DNA of 64,000 bases from Desulfovibrio litoralis DSM 11393. GTDB taxonomy: Bacteria > Desulfobacterota > Desulfovibrionia > Desulfovibrionales > Desulfovibrionaceae. The notes beneath the pieces are model-generated. The model searched no databases. It saw only the letters and a list, made by a program, of their open reading frames with translations, and was not told where the DNA came from. Positions 36,608-45,067 of this stretch are shown here, in pieces. The stretch lies in the NCBI RefSeq assembly GCF_900143255.1, contig NZ_FRDI01000007.1, positions 61,504 through 125,503 of the forward strand, written 5' to 3'. Position 1 is the first letter of the stretch, and the number at the start of each line of letters is the position of its first letter. The translations under genes were made by a program, and so were the position numbers.

Positions 36608-38125
36608 CTAATCTTGATACTTAAGCGGCAAAATTGCTTGTGTCGCAACAGAAAGATCAGGGTGTTTTTCGCCCATAGCCGCATACAGATTGGCAACAGC
36701 AATAGCGTAATCAGCCAAGGCAGAGGTATAAGACGCCTCAGCCGCACTCAATTTAGACTGTGCATCAAGTACGTCGGTAATCGTTGCAACTTGAGCTTGG
36801 TGTCTTGCGTCCGCCATGCGATAAGCTTCTCTGGCCTGAGTTAGCCCCTTGCGAGAAACATCTATTCGCTTACTGGCTTGATTTAATTGTAATAACTTTG
36901 ATTTAATTTCAAAAGCAACTTCATTATGAAGGCTTGCCTGTTCTGCTCCGGCTTTACCTTCTAAATATTTTTGTTGGCGAAAAGTGTAATAAGTTCTGCC
37001 CCATTCAAAAACATTCCAGTCGGCCTGAATGCCAAGTTGCCAATTACTGTAACGATTGGGATTTTTTGCCGAACCGGCCGCCGCCATGCCCGTTCCTTCT
37101 GTTTGCCAACTCCAACTTGTATTAACTTGTGGATAAAAACCACTCGCCGCAAGTCTTGTATCTTCGCCTGAAATCTGAACCGCTTTTTGTGCGATATAAA
37201 CATCAGGGCGTTGTCTATAGGCTCTTTCCAAACACTCTTCCAAAGAAAAAGGAAAAGGCACTTTGGCTAATGAACCAACATAGTTTACCTGATTTTTAAT
37301 ATTAATATTAAGCAAAGTATCAAGTCTGGCAATTATGGTTTCTTCGGCTTGTTTAGCTTGTAAAAGAATATCTTCGGCAGCCGCAACATCGACTTCTGAT
37401 TGCAAAACGTCTAAGCGAGGGCGTAAACCGACGTCATAAAAGGCTTCCGAAACTTTAAGCTGAGACTGTAAGCGTTCGAGAGAGTCTTGAGCACTACGAA
37501 TATTTTCACGAGTTTTAAAAAGGTTAAGAAAGTTCTGTTGCACATCAAGAATAAGTTGAATATCATTTCTATTTTTATCGGCTTCCGCACTCTCTTTAAG
37601 TAATTCTGATTTTCTATAACCCGATAAGGTCGCTAAACCGGCAAAAAGGTTTTGGCTAACCGTAGCAGAATAAGTAAAAACCGCATCATCTCTTTCCATT
37701 CCGCCGATACGCTGGGGGTGTTGAACTTGAGTATATCCGTAAGATGTTGAAAAAACCGGGCCAAAGGCACTGCGTGCCGCCTTTCTCGCCTGTTCTGATG
37801 AAAGAGCCGCTGATTCTTTGGCTTTTACACTGGGGTTTTCTTTTAAGGCTCTTAAAACCGCCCTTTCCATATCATATTCATCAACGCCAAGAGACGAAAC
37901 TTTTGTACTTGACGGAGGCGTTACAGGAGTAAAATTTTTTCGTTTGTTTTTTTTCTGTTTATATTCGGCTTCGTATTCTTTTTCGCCAAGTTCGGCGTCT
38001 TCATAATTAATCAAGGGTTCATTGGCATAAGCGACTGAAAAAAATGAAAACAAAAAAAGACTTGTATATACTATGACAAAAGACAACAAAAATTTTGTAA
38101 TATTCTTTTTATTAATCAACAACAT
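36608..38125 (-). CDS. tolC: TolC-family outer-membrane efflux protein
   Basis: Trimeric outer-membrane channel for efflux or type I secretion, 505 residues. The start MLLINKK is chosen because AAGGAG precedes it, giving a signal peptide (residues 1-33, ending VAYANE); an open frame of 48 more residues upstream lacks a ribosome site. There are two repeated helix-barrel halves, each with ALKENPSVKA or CLERAYRQRPDVYIAQKAV, and the GLRPRLDVLQSEVDVAAAE and RHQAQVATITDVLDAQSKLSAAE blocks. Partner for the adaptor at 22.5 kb is possible but unproven. Confidence 0.92.
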   Translation of the reverse strand: MLLINKKNITKFLLSFVIVYTSLFLFSFFSVAYANEPLINYEDAELGEKEYEAEYKQKKNKRKNFTPVTPPSSTKVSSLGVDEYDMERAVLRALKENPSVKAKESAALSSEQARKAARSAFGPVFSTSYGYTQVQHPQRIGGMERDDAVFTYSATVSQNLFAGLATLSGYRKSELLKESAEADKNRNDIQLILDVQQNFLNLFKTRENIRSAQDSLERLQSQLKVSEAFYDVGLRPRLDVLQSEVDVAAAEDILLQAKQAEETIIARLDTLLNINIKNQVNYVGSLAKVPFPFSLEECLERAYRQRPDVYIAQKAVQISGEDTRLAASGFYPQVNTSWSWQTEGTGMAAAGSAKNPNRYSNWQLGIQADWNVFEWGRTYYTFRQQKYLEGKAGAEQASLHNEVAFEIKSKLLQLNQASKRIDVSRKGLTQAREAYRMADARHQAQVATITDVLDAQSKLSAAEASYTSALADYAIAVANLYAAMGEKHPDLSVATQAILPLKYQD

Positions 38126-38404
38126 ACGAACGAACTCCTTAATATTAAACAAAAAACACATATAAAATATATCAATATATAATTTTATCGTAAAAGACAA
38201 TGCTATATCCACAATAAATTGTTTTAAAATTTTAAATAGTGTATATAACTTTATTATAAAAGACAACACAACAAATCGGAGTAATAATATTTAAACTAAA
38301 TAGACAAGATAAATCAAAGAGATAAAAAGAAAAACAATAAATCTGAATTTTAACTTAATTAAACTTGTTGACCGCAAAAAAACTATGGCTTAAGAAAACA
38401 AAGT

Positions 38405-38580
38405 GAGACTATTGCACAATAGGCTCAAAGTGGCTTTCGCGAGAAAGACGCTCCAAAAACCACAAATAATTTTCCTGTAAAATGAGTGGGTTTTGTGACT
38501 TAAGACGTTTTATGCTATGTGCATACAGAGCATAGAACGATGATAAAAGCACGCAAAACTGAGTTTTGCAATGGTCTTAA
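38405..38580 (+). repeat. Dispersed hairpin repeat, copy H (type copy)
   Basis: A compact 176-bp copy. From left: GAGACTATTGCACAATAG, a near-perfect palindrome; CAAAGTGGCTTTCGCGAGAA; TTTTCCTGTAAAATGAGTGG; GTGACTTAAGACGTTTTATG then CATAGAACG, forming a central hairpin; and the right end GCAAAACTGAGTTTTGCAAT with its own short hairpin. The outer ends (GACTATTGCACAA and TTTTGCAATGGTC) are imperfect inverted repeats. It lies in the divergent gap of tolC and lolA. No ORF inside. Confidence 0.9.
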
Positions 38581-38630
38581 AGTAGAAAACATTTTATTGT
38601 GTTTTATTCAATAATCTCAACGGAGCCGAT

Positions 38631-39320
38631 ATGTACAATCTATATAAAGTATTATCTTGTTGTTTGGCTGTTTTTTTATTTAGCTTTGCGATTTATCCTC
38701 AAAACTCTTTTGGGGCGGAACAAATCGCAATAGACGTTCAAAAAAAATATGATTCCATGAAAAGTATGAAGGCAAGCTTTAAACAGGTTCTTTTCCATAA
38801 AGAAAGCGGAAACAAAGAAGAACGTACCGGTATTATAGAATTTAAAAAGCCTTTGCTTGTACGTTGGGAAACTTTTATGCCGTCTCCTGAACTTTTATTG
38901 GTAACAGACAAAGAAATTTGGAATTTCTTTCCTGATGAAGAGGTTGCTTATAAATATTCTTTAGACCTCGTTAAAGACCCTAAAAGCATAGTTCGAGTTA
39001 TTACAGGTTTGGCAAGACTGGATCAAGACTTTGAGATTAAAGACGAAGGAATGGAAAACGGTTTGGTTAAGTTAAGACTTTATCCACATGAACCGGTTCA
39101 AGCATTTGTCGAAGGCGTTATCTGGGTCGACAAAAGCTCTTCGATAATTCGCCGCTTTAGAATAATGGACTTTTATGCGAATGAAAATGATATTTCTTTT
39201 ACAGACCAAGAAATAAACCCAAGTATTAAAGACAAAGAGTTTCAATTTTCTCCGCCAAAAGATGCTCACATAGAAGACAGAACAGACGCAAAAACAACTC
39301 AAAAACCATTAATGCAGTAG
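38631..39320 (+). CDS. lolA: Outer-membrane lipoprotein carrier LolA
   Basis: Periplasmic chaperone that carries lipoproteins from LolCDE to the outer membrane. The 229-residue product has a signal peptide ending near NSFGAEQ and the LolA core: YDSMKSMKASFKQ, GIIEFKKPLLVRWETFMP, DKEIWNFFPDEE. The C-terminal tail after SPPKDAH is Thr/Lys-rich and longer than in E. coli. It stands alone and is framed by direct repeats H (50 bases before) and I (4 bases after). Confidence 0.9.
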   Translation: MYNLYKVLSCCLAVFLFSFAIYPQNSFGAEQIAIDVQKKYDSMKSMKASFKQVLFHKESGNKEERTGIIEFKKPLLVRWETFMPSPELLLVTDKEIWNFFPDEEVAYKYSLDLVKDPKSIVRVITGLARLDQDFEIKDEGMENGLVKLRLYPHEPVQAFVEGVIWVDKSSSIIRRFRIMDFYANENDISFTDQEINPSIKDKEFQFSPPKDAHIEDRTDAKTTQKPLMQ

Positions 39321-39324
39321 AAAT

Positions 39325-39470
39325 GAGACTATTGCACAATAGGCTCAAAGTGGCTTTCACTAGAAAGACACTCCAAAAACCACAAATAATTTCCCTGTAA
39401 AATGAGTGGTTTTTGTGGCTTAAGACTTTTTATGCAAAGTACGCAAAACGGAGTTTTGCAATGGTCTTAA
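39325..39470 (+). repeat. Dispersed hairpin repeat, copy I
   Basis: Nearly identical to copy H at both ends (GAGACTATTGCACAATAGGC; GAGTTTTGCAATGGTCTTA) but 30 bases shorter: the central hairpin is deleted, TATGCAAAGTACGCAAAACG following TTAAGACTTT directly. It begins 4 bases after the lolA stop. Confidence 0.9.
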
Positions 39471-39484
39471 AATAATAAAAAATA

Positions 39485-39519
39485 AAAGCCCTCTAATTTT
39501 ATAGTTAGGGGGCTTTTTA
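39485..39519. terminator. Terminator between lolA and dedA
   Basis: Arms AAAAGCCCTCTAA and TTAGGGGGCTTTT around a 7-base loop, ended by T runs on both sides. It serves two converging genes. Confidence 0.75.
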
Positions 39520-39554
39520 TATTTTATTGATTTTACTTAATTGAATCTATTATT

Positions 39555-40157
39555 TTATTGGCTCGCTTTTGGGGCTTTTTTCTTCTTTTTATGTGCCATA
39601 ATTTTACGCACACCCCAAATTAACATAAATAATCCAACTAAAGCAGAAGCGGCAATTATTCCGGCGTGTTTATTCTCTTCTAAAAACTGACTGATGACTT
39701 CACCGAAAAAATAGCCGATACCTACAAAAGACAAGGCCCAAACTATTCCGCCGGTAATATTTAAAAGCAGGAATTTAAGATAACGCATTCCGCCCGTTCC
39801 CAAACAAATAGGAGTTACGTTTCTTACCCCGTAAACAAAGCGAAAACCAAAAGCCAAAAGAGTTTCATGTTTAATCATAATAGGCAAAACTTTTTCCGCA
39901 CCTTTGTTAATCCAAGAAAAGCGTTGCAACAACCAAGGTCCTTTAAATTTCCCAAGACTGAACATCAGTTGATCGCTGATTCCGCTTCCGATAAAAGCCG
40001 CTAAAGCGACCCAGTACCACTTAAAAATATCGGGATATTGTTGCGACAAAAAACCGGCAATAATCACTATAGTTTCGCCTTCTAAAAAAGTTCCACCTAA
40101 AATCACCCAATAGCCATAGGTATTTAACGCTTTTAAAACTTCTTCTATATTTGTCAT
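39555..40157 (-). CDS. DedA-family membrane protein
   Basis: A 200-residue inner-membrane protein of the DedA/SNARE-associated (VTT) family, now linked to phospholipid scrambling and membrane stress. The conserved segments LGGTFLEGETIVIIAGFLSQ, FIGSGISDQLMFSLGKFKG, and FGFRFVYGVRNVTPICLGTGGM are visible, and four to five hydrophobic helices follow. The C-terminal tail is Lys-rich (HKKKKKAPKAS). It is transcribed alone toward lolA. Confidence 0.9.
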   Translation of the reverse strand: MTNIEEVLKALNTYGYWVILGGTFLEGETIVIIAGFLSQQYPDIFKWYWVALAAFIGSGISDQLMFSLGKFKGPWLLQRFSWINKGAEKVLPIMIKHETLLAFGFRFVYGVRNVTPICLGTGGMRYLKFLLLNITGGIVWALSFVGIGYFFGEVISQFLEENKHAGIIAASALVGLFMLIWGVRKIMAHKKKKKAPKASQ

Positions 40158-40316
40158 TAAACTTCCCCTTTATTACAATTAACAATAAGGTAAATTATTT
40201 CTTTCCTTTAACTCGATAAATAAAACAACTCAATTTATCTTATGAAAACTCTAGCAACCTATTAAAAAATAAGTTAATAACAATAACCACATCACAACCA
40301 TAAGCTAAGAGTCAAT

Positions 40317-40844
40317 ATGTTAAAAGAAAAAAACGCTCACCAACCTTACTCAAGCAAAGAAGCAACGGAAGAAATCAATTTTGAACTTTGCAACTTTGTA
40401 GAAAACTTAATCTCTCAAGTAAAGGAGCTTACCCTTCAAAGCAATCAAGCTGATTGGTATTATATTACAATTTATAATAAAAAACAATTAATAAGAATAC
40501 CCGGTTTCAACCCTTATCTTCCTTTGGCAAAATATGACCCTTTGTCTGTGCTTGTTTGTTTTGACGCTCGCACAACAAAAAATTTTGAGAAACTTGAAGA
40601 AGATTATCAAATAGTCGCTCAAAACTTTATACACAAAACCGAACACAGCCCCTTTGGAATGCTTTGGACGGGAATATATCCAAATATAGAAAGATGTAGG
40701 GGGTATATAGAAAATTTTTCACTGCCTCACCACCTTCTTCCGCTTAGTTTTTTCACTATCGCCAACACCGAGGCCAGAGTTTGGCAACCCGCCAAAAGGT
40801 TTGGTAATATCCAAAGAAAGAAAAAGAAATTTATTATATTTTAG
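40317..40844 (+). CDS. Degenerate nitroreductase-like protein
   Basis: A 175-residue protein that aligns in pattern with the second half of nitroreductases: SVLVCFDARTTKN, then QNFIHKTEHSPFGMLWTGIYPNIERCRGYIENFSLPHHLLPLSFFTIANTEARVWQPAKRFG, where family members read GLGSVWxGIYP and a final GYP..E..RF. The usual FMN-binding residues near the N-terminus and the NMLLAA block are absent or altered, so cofactor binding is doubtful. It lies between dedA (divergent) and the AMIN protein. The gene may be a divergent relative or a decaying one. Confidence 0.45.
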   Translation: MLKEKNAHQPYSSKEATEEINFELCNFVENLISQVKELTLQSNQADWYYITIYNKKQLIRIPGFNPYLPLAKYDPLSVLVCFDARTTKNFEKLEEDYQIVAQNFIHKTEHSPFGMLWTGIYPNIERCRGYIENFSLPHHLLPLSFFTIANTEARVWQPAKRFGNIQRKKKKFIIF

Positions 40845-40955
40845 CAAGATAACACACATAAAATTATTTTTAGATTTTTTCTAAATTTTATTGAAAAATA
40901 AAGTTATTTAGTGTATCAATATATTGCTAGTTAAATATTTTTTGGATGGATGATT

Positions 40956-41765
40956 ATGAATAAAAATGCTGTAGTTTTAATTTTATCAGTCTTGTTTTTA
41001 GCCATGATTTTAGTTGTGGTAAATCAAATACTTTACTCCGGTTCTCCTGAGCCAACACTCGTTACTCAACAAAATACAACCGCTTTGACAACGTCGCTTG
41101 ATTCTATTCCTTTGACCCCGGCTGATACAAATACAAACTCTACGGTTTCGCCTTCCACTATTCATAGCGCTGAAACCACTCCGCCGGCAAATATGACAAG
41201 CACACTTAATACCGCCTATAATAGCACAAATCAAAATAGCCTTACCTCGCAACCCCAAACTCAAACAGCTCAAACGACTACTCCACCGGTTCAAACACAG
41301 GTTCAAACACAAGCTCAAACAACTCAACCTCAAAAAACAGAAACAGCCCCAGTTTATAAAGAACCTGAAAAAACAGAGCCGATAAAAGTTAAAGAACCCG
41401 ATAAAGCAAAGACAGAAAAAGAAGACAACGCCACTAAAAATACTCGCAACAGCGGACCGGCTCAAATTGAAAAAATTGGAATACACTTTGCCGATAAAAG
41501 AATGTTGTTAAAAGTTGTTGCCGACAGTGGCTTTGAAACAAAATGGTTTACTTTAACCGCTCCCGACCGTTTAGTTGTTGATTTTCCCGAACCTGTTAAA
41601 AATTTAACAGTACCGTCTGTTCCCAATAACCGCATTATTAAAAGTGCGAGAATAGGCAAACAACAAAAAGGTTATCGCCTCGTTTTAGACTTAAATGCTG
41701 CCGTTAAAGTACAGGCAAAAAATAATAAAGCCGGATTATTGGAAATATACATAGAAGAAAAATAA
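40956..41765 (+). CDS. AMIN-domain protein with a Thr/Gln-rich linker
   Basis: A 269-residue protein anchored by an N-terminal transmembrane segment (AVVLILSVLFLAMILVVVNQ), followed by about 120 residues of Thr/Gln/Pro-rich linker and a C-terminal AMIN domain (residues 175-268: IGIHFADKRMLLKVVADS, RLVVDFPEPV, GYRLVLDLNAAVKV). AMIN domains target proteins to the periplasm or peptidoglycan, as in N-acetylmuramoyl amidases and secretins. No amidase domain is present. The start MNKN is preferred over an ATG six bases upstream because of GGATGG spacing. Confidence 0.8.
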   Translation: MNKNAVVLILSVLFLAMILVVVNQILYSGSPEPTLVTQQNTTALTTSLDSIPLTPADTNTNSTVSPSTIHSAETTPPANMTSTLNTAYNSTNQNSLTSQPQTQTAQTTTPPVQTQVQTQAQTTQPQKTETAPVYKEPEKTEPIKVKEPDKAKTEKEDNATKNTRNSGPAQIEKIGIHFADKRMLLKVVADSGFETKWFTLTAPDRLVVDFPEPVKNLTVPSVPNNRIIKSARIGKQQKGYRLVLDLNAAVKVQAKNNKAGLLEIYIEEK

Positions 41766-41941
41766 CTTTTAATTTTTCTATTAACAACTTGAAAACATTC
41801 AAACTTTTATCCTGATATTTTGAATATACAAAAAGCAAAAAATTATCTTTAATTCTTCCAATATTTTCTCTTGAAATAAAAATAATTAAGGTTAATCATA
41901 ATGCTTTAAGTATACTCTCTTAATCTCAACAGGATAATTTT

Positions 41942-42925
41942 ATGAATACCTTTTATCGTGGTCGTCGTTTAAGACGCAACCAAGCTTTAAGAACGCTGAT
42001 GCAAGATGTCAGCTTAAGTTCAAATGATTTAATAATGCCTTATTTTGTTGCTGATGTAGCCGAAAAAGAATTTTATAAGCCCATTAATTCAATGCCGGGG
42101 CAGGCACAATACAGCATTCATTCTCTGCTCAAACGTGTTGAAAAAGCGGTTAAAGCCGGACTAAAAGCTTGTATTCTTTTTGGCATTCCCTCAACTAAAG
42201 ACAGTTGTGGTAGTCAAGGCTGGTTAGAAACAGGCATAGTTCAACGTGCGGTTAAAGCACTTAAAAGCGAGTTTCCTAACCTGATTGTAGTTACTGATGT
42301 TTGTTTGTGTGAATATACTGCTCATGGGCATTGTGGCGTTCTTTCTCCTAATGGTGAAGTTTTAAACGACCCGACTCTTGAGTTGTTAAGTAAAGTCGCT
42401 TTATCACACGCAATAGCAGGAGCGGATATTGTAGCACCTTCTGATATGATGGACGGCAGAGTCGCCGCTATTCGCCACGCACTAGACCAACAGGGTTTTG
42501 AAAACTTAGCGATTATGTCTTATGCCGTAAAATATGCCTCTTCTTTTTATGGCCCATTCAGAGAAGCCGCCGAATCAGCACCACAATCAGGCGACCGCAA
42601 AAGCTACCAAATGGATTTTGCAAATTCCAGCCAAGCATTATTAGAGGCGGAAGCTGATGTGAATGAGGGCGCCGATATATTGATGGTTAAGCCCATTGGT
42701 GCTTACCTTGACATATTGCGCTTGTTGCACGATAATTTTAGCCTGCCCCTAGCGGCGTATCAAGTCAGCGGAGAATACTCCATGATTAAAGCGGCCGCAG
42801 AAAAAGGCTGGATTAACGAAGAAGCTGTTATATTAGAATCGCTTATCGGCATAAAAAGAGCCGGAGCAAGCTTAATTTTAAACTACTTTACCGAAGAATT
42901 ACTCTTAAAAGGCTTGGTTAAATAA
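41942..42925 (+). CDS. hemB: Porphobilinogen synthase (delta-aminolevulinic acid dehydratase)
   Basis: Condenses two 5-aminolevulinates to porphobilinogen. The zinc-type metal motif DVCLCEYTAHGHCG, the active-site Lys segments (SYAVKYASSFYGPFREAA; MVKPIGAYLDI) and the closing ESLIGIKRAGA are all present. The 327-residue length is normal. ahbC starts 3 bases after the stop, so haem synthesis genes are co-transcribed. Confidence 0.96.
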   Translation: MNTFYRGRRLRRNQALRTLMQDVSLSSNDLIMPYFVADVAEKEFYKPINSMPGQAQYSIHSLLKRVEKAVKAGLKACILFGIPSTKDSCGSQGWLETGIVQRAVKALKSEFPNLIVVTDVCLCEYTAHGHCGVLSPNGEVLNDPTLELLSKVALSHAIAGADIVAPSDMMDGRVAAIRHALDQQGFENLAIMSYAVKYASSFYGPFREAAESAPQSGDRKSYQMDFANSSQALLEAEADVNEGADILMVKPIGAYLDILRLLHDNFSLPLAAYQVSGEYSMIKAAAEKGWINEEAVILESLIGIKRAGASLILNYFTEELLLKGLVK

Positions 42926-42928
42926 AAA

Positions 42929-44167
42929 ATGTCTCACCCTTCATCTCCTCACCACCCAATCAATACACAAGATCACTCAGAAAAAACTCAGGACAGCCCA
43001 AAATGTCCACATGCTCATGGGAATCAAGCACATAACTCTCACCCACATGGACAAGCACACCCTCACGCACAACATAGCCATTTAGCCGGTTCTCAAGCTA
43101 AAACGTTAGAAGACGGTACTCCCGCTTTACGCCTTATCGCTTGGGAAGTAACTCGTTCTTGTAACCTCGCTTGTAAACATTGTCGTGCGGAAGCTCATAG
43201 AGAACCATATCCCGGCGAATTTGATACTGCCGAAGCCAAAGCCCTGATTGATACGTTTAAACAAGTGGGTAATCCTATTATTATCTTTACGGGCGGCGAA
43301 CCTATGTTACGCCCTGATATTTATGAATTAATAAGCTACGCCAACAACCAAGGGTTACGTTGCGTTATGGCACCAAACGGTACTTTAATTACCCCAGAAA
43401 CGGCTCAAAAAATGAAAGCCGCCGGGGTGCAGCGTTGTTCTATTTCTATCGACGGCCCTGATGCTCAAAGCCATGACGAATTTAGAGGCGAAAAAGGTGC
43501 ATTTGAACAAGCTTTAAGAGGTATTAGCTATTTAAAAGAAGCGGGTATTGAGTTTCAAATTAACTCGACTGTAACCAAAAATAACCTCGCTAATTTTAAA
43601 GATATTTTTCATCTAGCGGATAAATTAGGTGCCGTCGCTTGGCATATTTTCTTGCTTGTTCCGATGGGGCGTGCGGCCGGATTAGCTGACCAAGTAATTA
43701 CGCCAACAGAATATGAATCTGTTTTAAATTGGTTTTATGATTTTAGAAAACAAACTAAAATGCACCTTAAAGCCACTTGTGCACCGCATTATTATCGCAT
43801 TATGCGTCAGCGTGCTAAAGAAGAAGATGTTGAAGTAAACGCCGAAAACTTCGGCATGGACGCTTTTACTCGTGGCTGTCTGGGTGGAACGGGCTTTTGT
43901 TTTATTAGTCATACTGGTCAAGTACAACCTTGTGGTTATCTTGAGTTAGATTGTGGAAATGTCAGAAAAACACCATTCCCTGAAATCTGGCGTAATTCAA
44001 AACACTTTAAAGAGTTTCGTACCCCTGCTGATTACAAAGGTAAATGCGGTGTATGCGGATACCACAGAGTCTGCGGTGGTTGCCGTGCGAGAGCGTATTC
44101 CATGTCGGGCGATCATCTCGCCGCCGAACCTTTATGCACTTATGTTCCTCCAAGACATAAGTTGTAG
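42929..44167 (+). CDS. ahbC: AhbC-type radical SAM enzyme (12,18-didecarboxysiroheme deacetylase) with His-rich N-terminus
   Basis: Acts in the siroheme-dependent haem route of sulfate reducers, making Fe-coproporphyrin III by removing acetate side chains. Radical SAM cluster CNLACKHC is followed by IIFTGGEPMLRPD and ISIDGPDAQSHDEFRG; the C-terminus has the auxiliary cluster Cys set CGVCGYHRVCGGC. Unlike usual AhbC, the first 52 residues carry 13 His (SHPHGQAHPHAQHSH), which could bind metal. It follows hemB by 3 bases. AhbD is not in the window; the specific assignment against AhbD/NirJ is by gene context and motif. Confidence 0.82.
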   Translation: MSHPSSPHHPINTQDHSEKTQDSPKCPHAHGNQAHNSHPHGQAHPHAQHSHLAGSQAKTLEDGTPALRLIAWEVTRSCNLACKHCRAEAHREPYPGEFDTAEAKALIDTFKQVGNPIIIFTGGEPMLRPDIYELISYANNQGLRCVMAPNGTLITPETAQKMKAAGVQRCSISIDGPDAQSHDEFRGEKGAFEQALRGISYLKEAGIEFQINSTVTKNNLANFKDIFHLADKLGAVAWHIFLLVPMGRAAGLADQVITPTEYESVLNWFYDFRKQTKMHLKATCAPHYYRIMRQRAKEEDVEVNAENFGMDAFTRGCLGGTGFCFISHTGQVQPCGYLELDCGNVRKTPFPEIWRNSKHFKEFRTPADYKGKCGVCGYHRVCGGCRARAYSMSGDHLAAEPLCTYVPPRHKL

Positions 44168-44218
44168 GTAACATCTATTAATTTATTATTTTTTTCATCT
44201 TCTCAAGGAAAACGAAAA

Positions 44219-45061
44219 ATGATCTGGACTCTATACTTTATTATATTATTAATAATAGGTATTCTTATCTTTTTTAATATTCCATATTCTAAAACAAAAA
44301 ACAATTTTCACAATGACATCGATATTTATTCTAATAAATTCAAGCTAAAAACAGAAAGTATTACAGAACAAGATATAGCACATTTGCCTACACTCGTTCA
44401 AAATTACTTTAGAGTTTGTGGATACTTAGGAAAAACTAAGATGTCATCTGTGAGAATAGACATGCCCGCCGCCTCGTTACAAAGCTCAATAAACAAACCG
44501 CCGATGAAGGTTAGTTATACGCTTTGGAGTTTTGCTGATGAACCGGTAAGGCTCGCATATATAAAAACCTCTGTTTTTGGAATTCCCTTTGAAGTTTATG
44601 ACAGCACCCAAAATGGCATAGGTTTTATGAAAGGTGTTATGGGAAAAGTAGTTGTTTTATTTAACCAAACGGGAAGAGAAATGGATAAAAGCCAACTCTT
44701 AACCTATTTGGCAGAATGTTTTTTCATTCCATCTTCTATGCTGAGCGAATACATCACGTGGAAGCCAATAAGTAATACTCAAGTTGAAGCGACAATAAAC
44801 TATAAAGACCTTTCGGCGAGTGGTATTTTTACATTTAATGATAAAGGATTTATTGAATCTTTTACAACAGACGATAGAACAAATATCGGAACAGATGGCA
44901 GTGTTCAACGGGTCAAATGGTCTGCTATTTACGAAAACTTTAGCGAAAATCCTGGTATATATTTCCCAAACACCATAAAAGCGATTTGGCATTATAAAGA
45001 TGGTGATTTAGTGTATTTTGATGCAAATAAAATTACCGTTCATTATGATGATAATATTTAA
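44219..45061 (+). CDS. DUF6544-like membrane-anchored protein
   Basis: A 280-residue protein with an N-terminal transmembrane segment (LYFIILLIIGILIFFNI) and a beta-rich exterior domain: LPTLVQNYFRVCGYLGKTKMSSVRID, then GIPFEVYDSTQNGIGFMKG, ESFTTDDR, and FPNTIKAIWHYKDGDLVYFD. This resembles the DUF6544 family, whose members are often plant-toxin or lipid-related and unsolved in function. It sits 50 bases after ahbC, ahead of a non-coding block, and may be the last gene of the haem transcript. Confidence 0.6.
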   Translation: MIWTLYFIILLIIGILIFFNIPYSKTKNNFHNDIDIYSNKFKLKTESITEQDIAHLPTLVQNYFRVCGYLGKTKMSSVRIDMPAASLQSSINKPPMKVSYTLWSFADEPVRLAYIKTSVFGIPFEVYDSTQNGIGFMKGVMGKVVVLFNQTGREMDKSQLLTYLAECFFIPSSMLSEYITWKPISNTQVEATINYKDLSASGIFTFNDKGFIESFTTDDRTNIGTDGSVQRVKWSAIYENFSENPGIYFPNTIKAIWHYKDGDLVYFDANKITVHYDDNI

Positions 45062-45067
45062 AATCTA

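Noticed and set aside
41010..41486. 158-residue Cys-rich minus-strand frame inside the AMIN gene
   Set aside because: It is an antisense reading of the Thr/Gln-rich linker; the AMIN frame is clearly the coding one.
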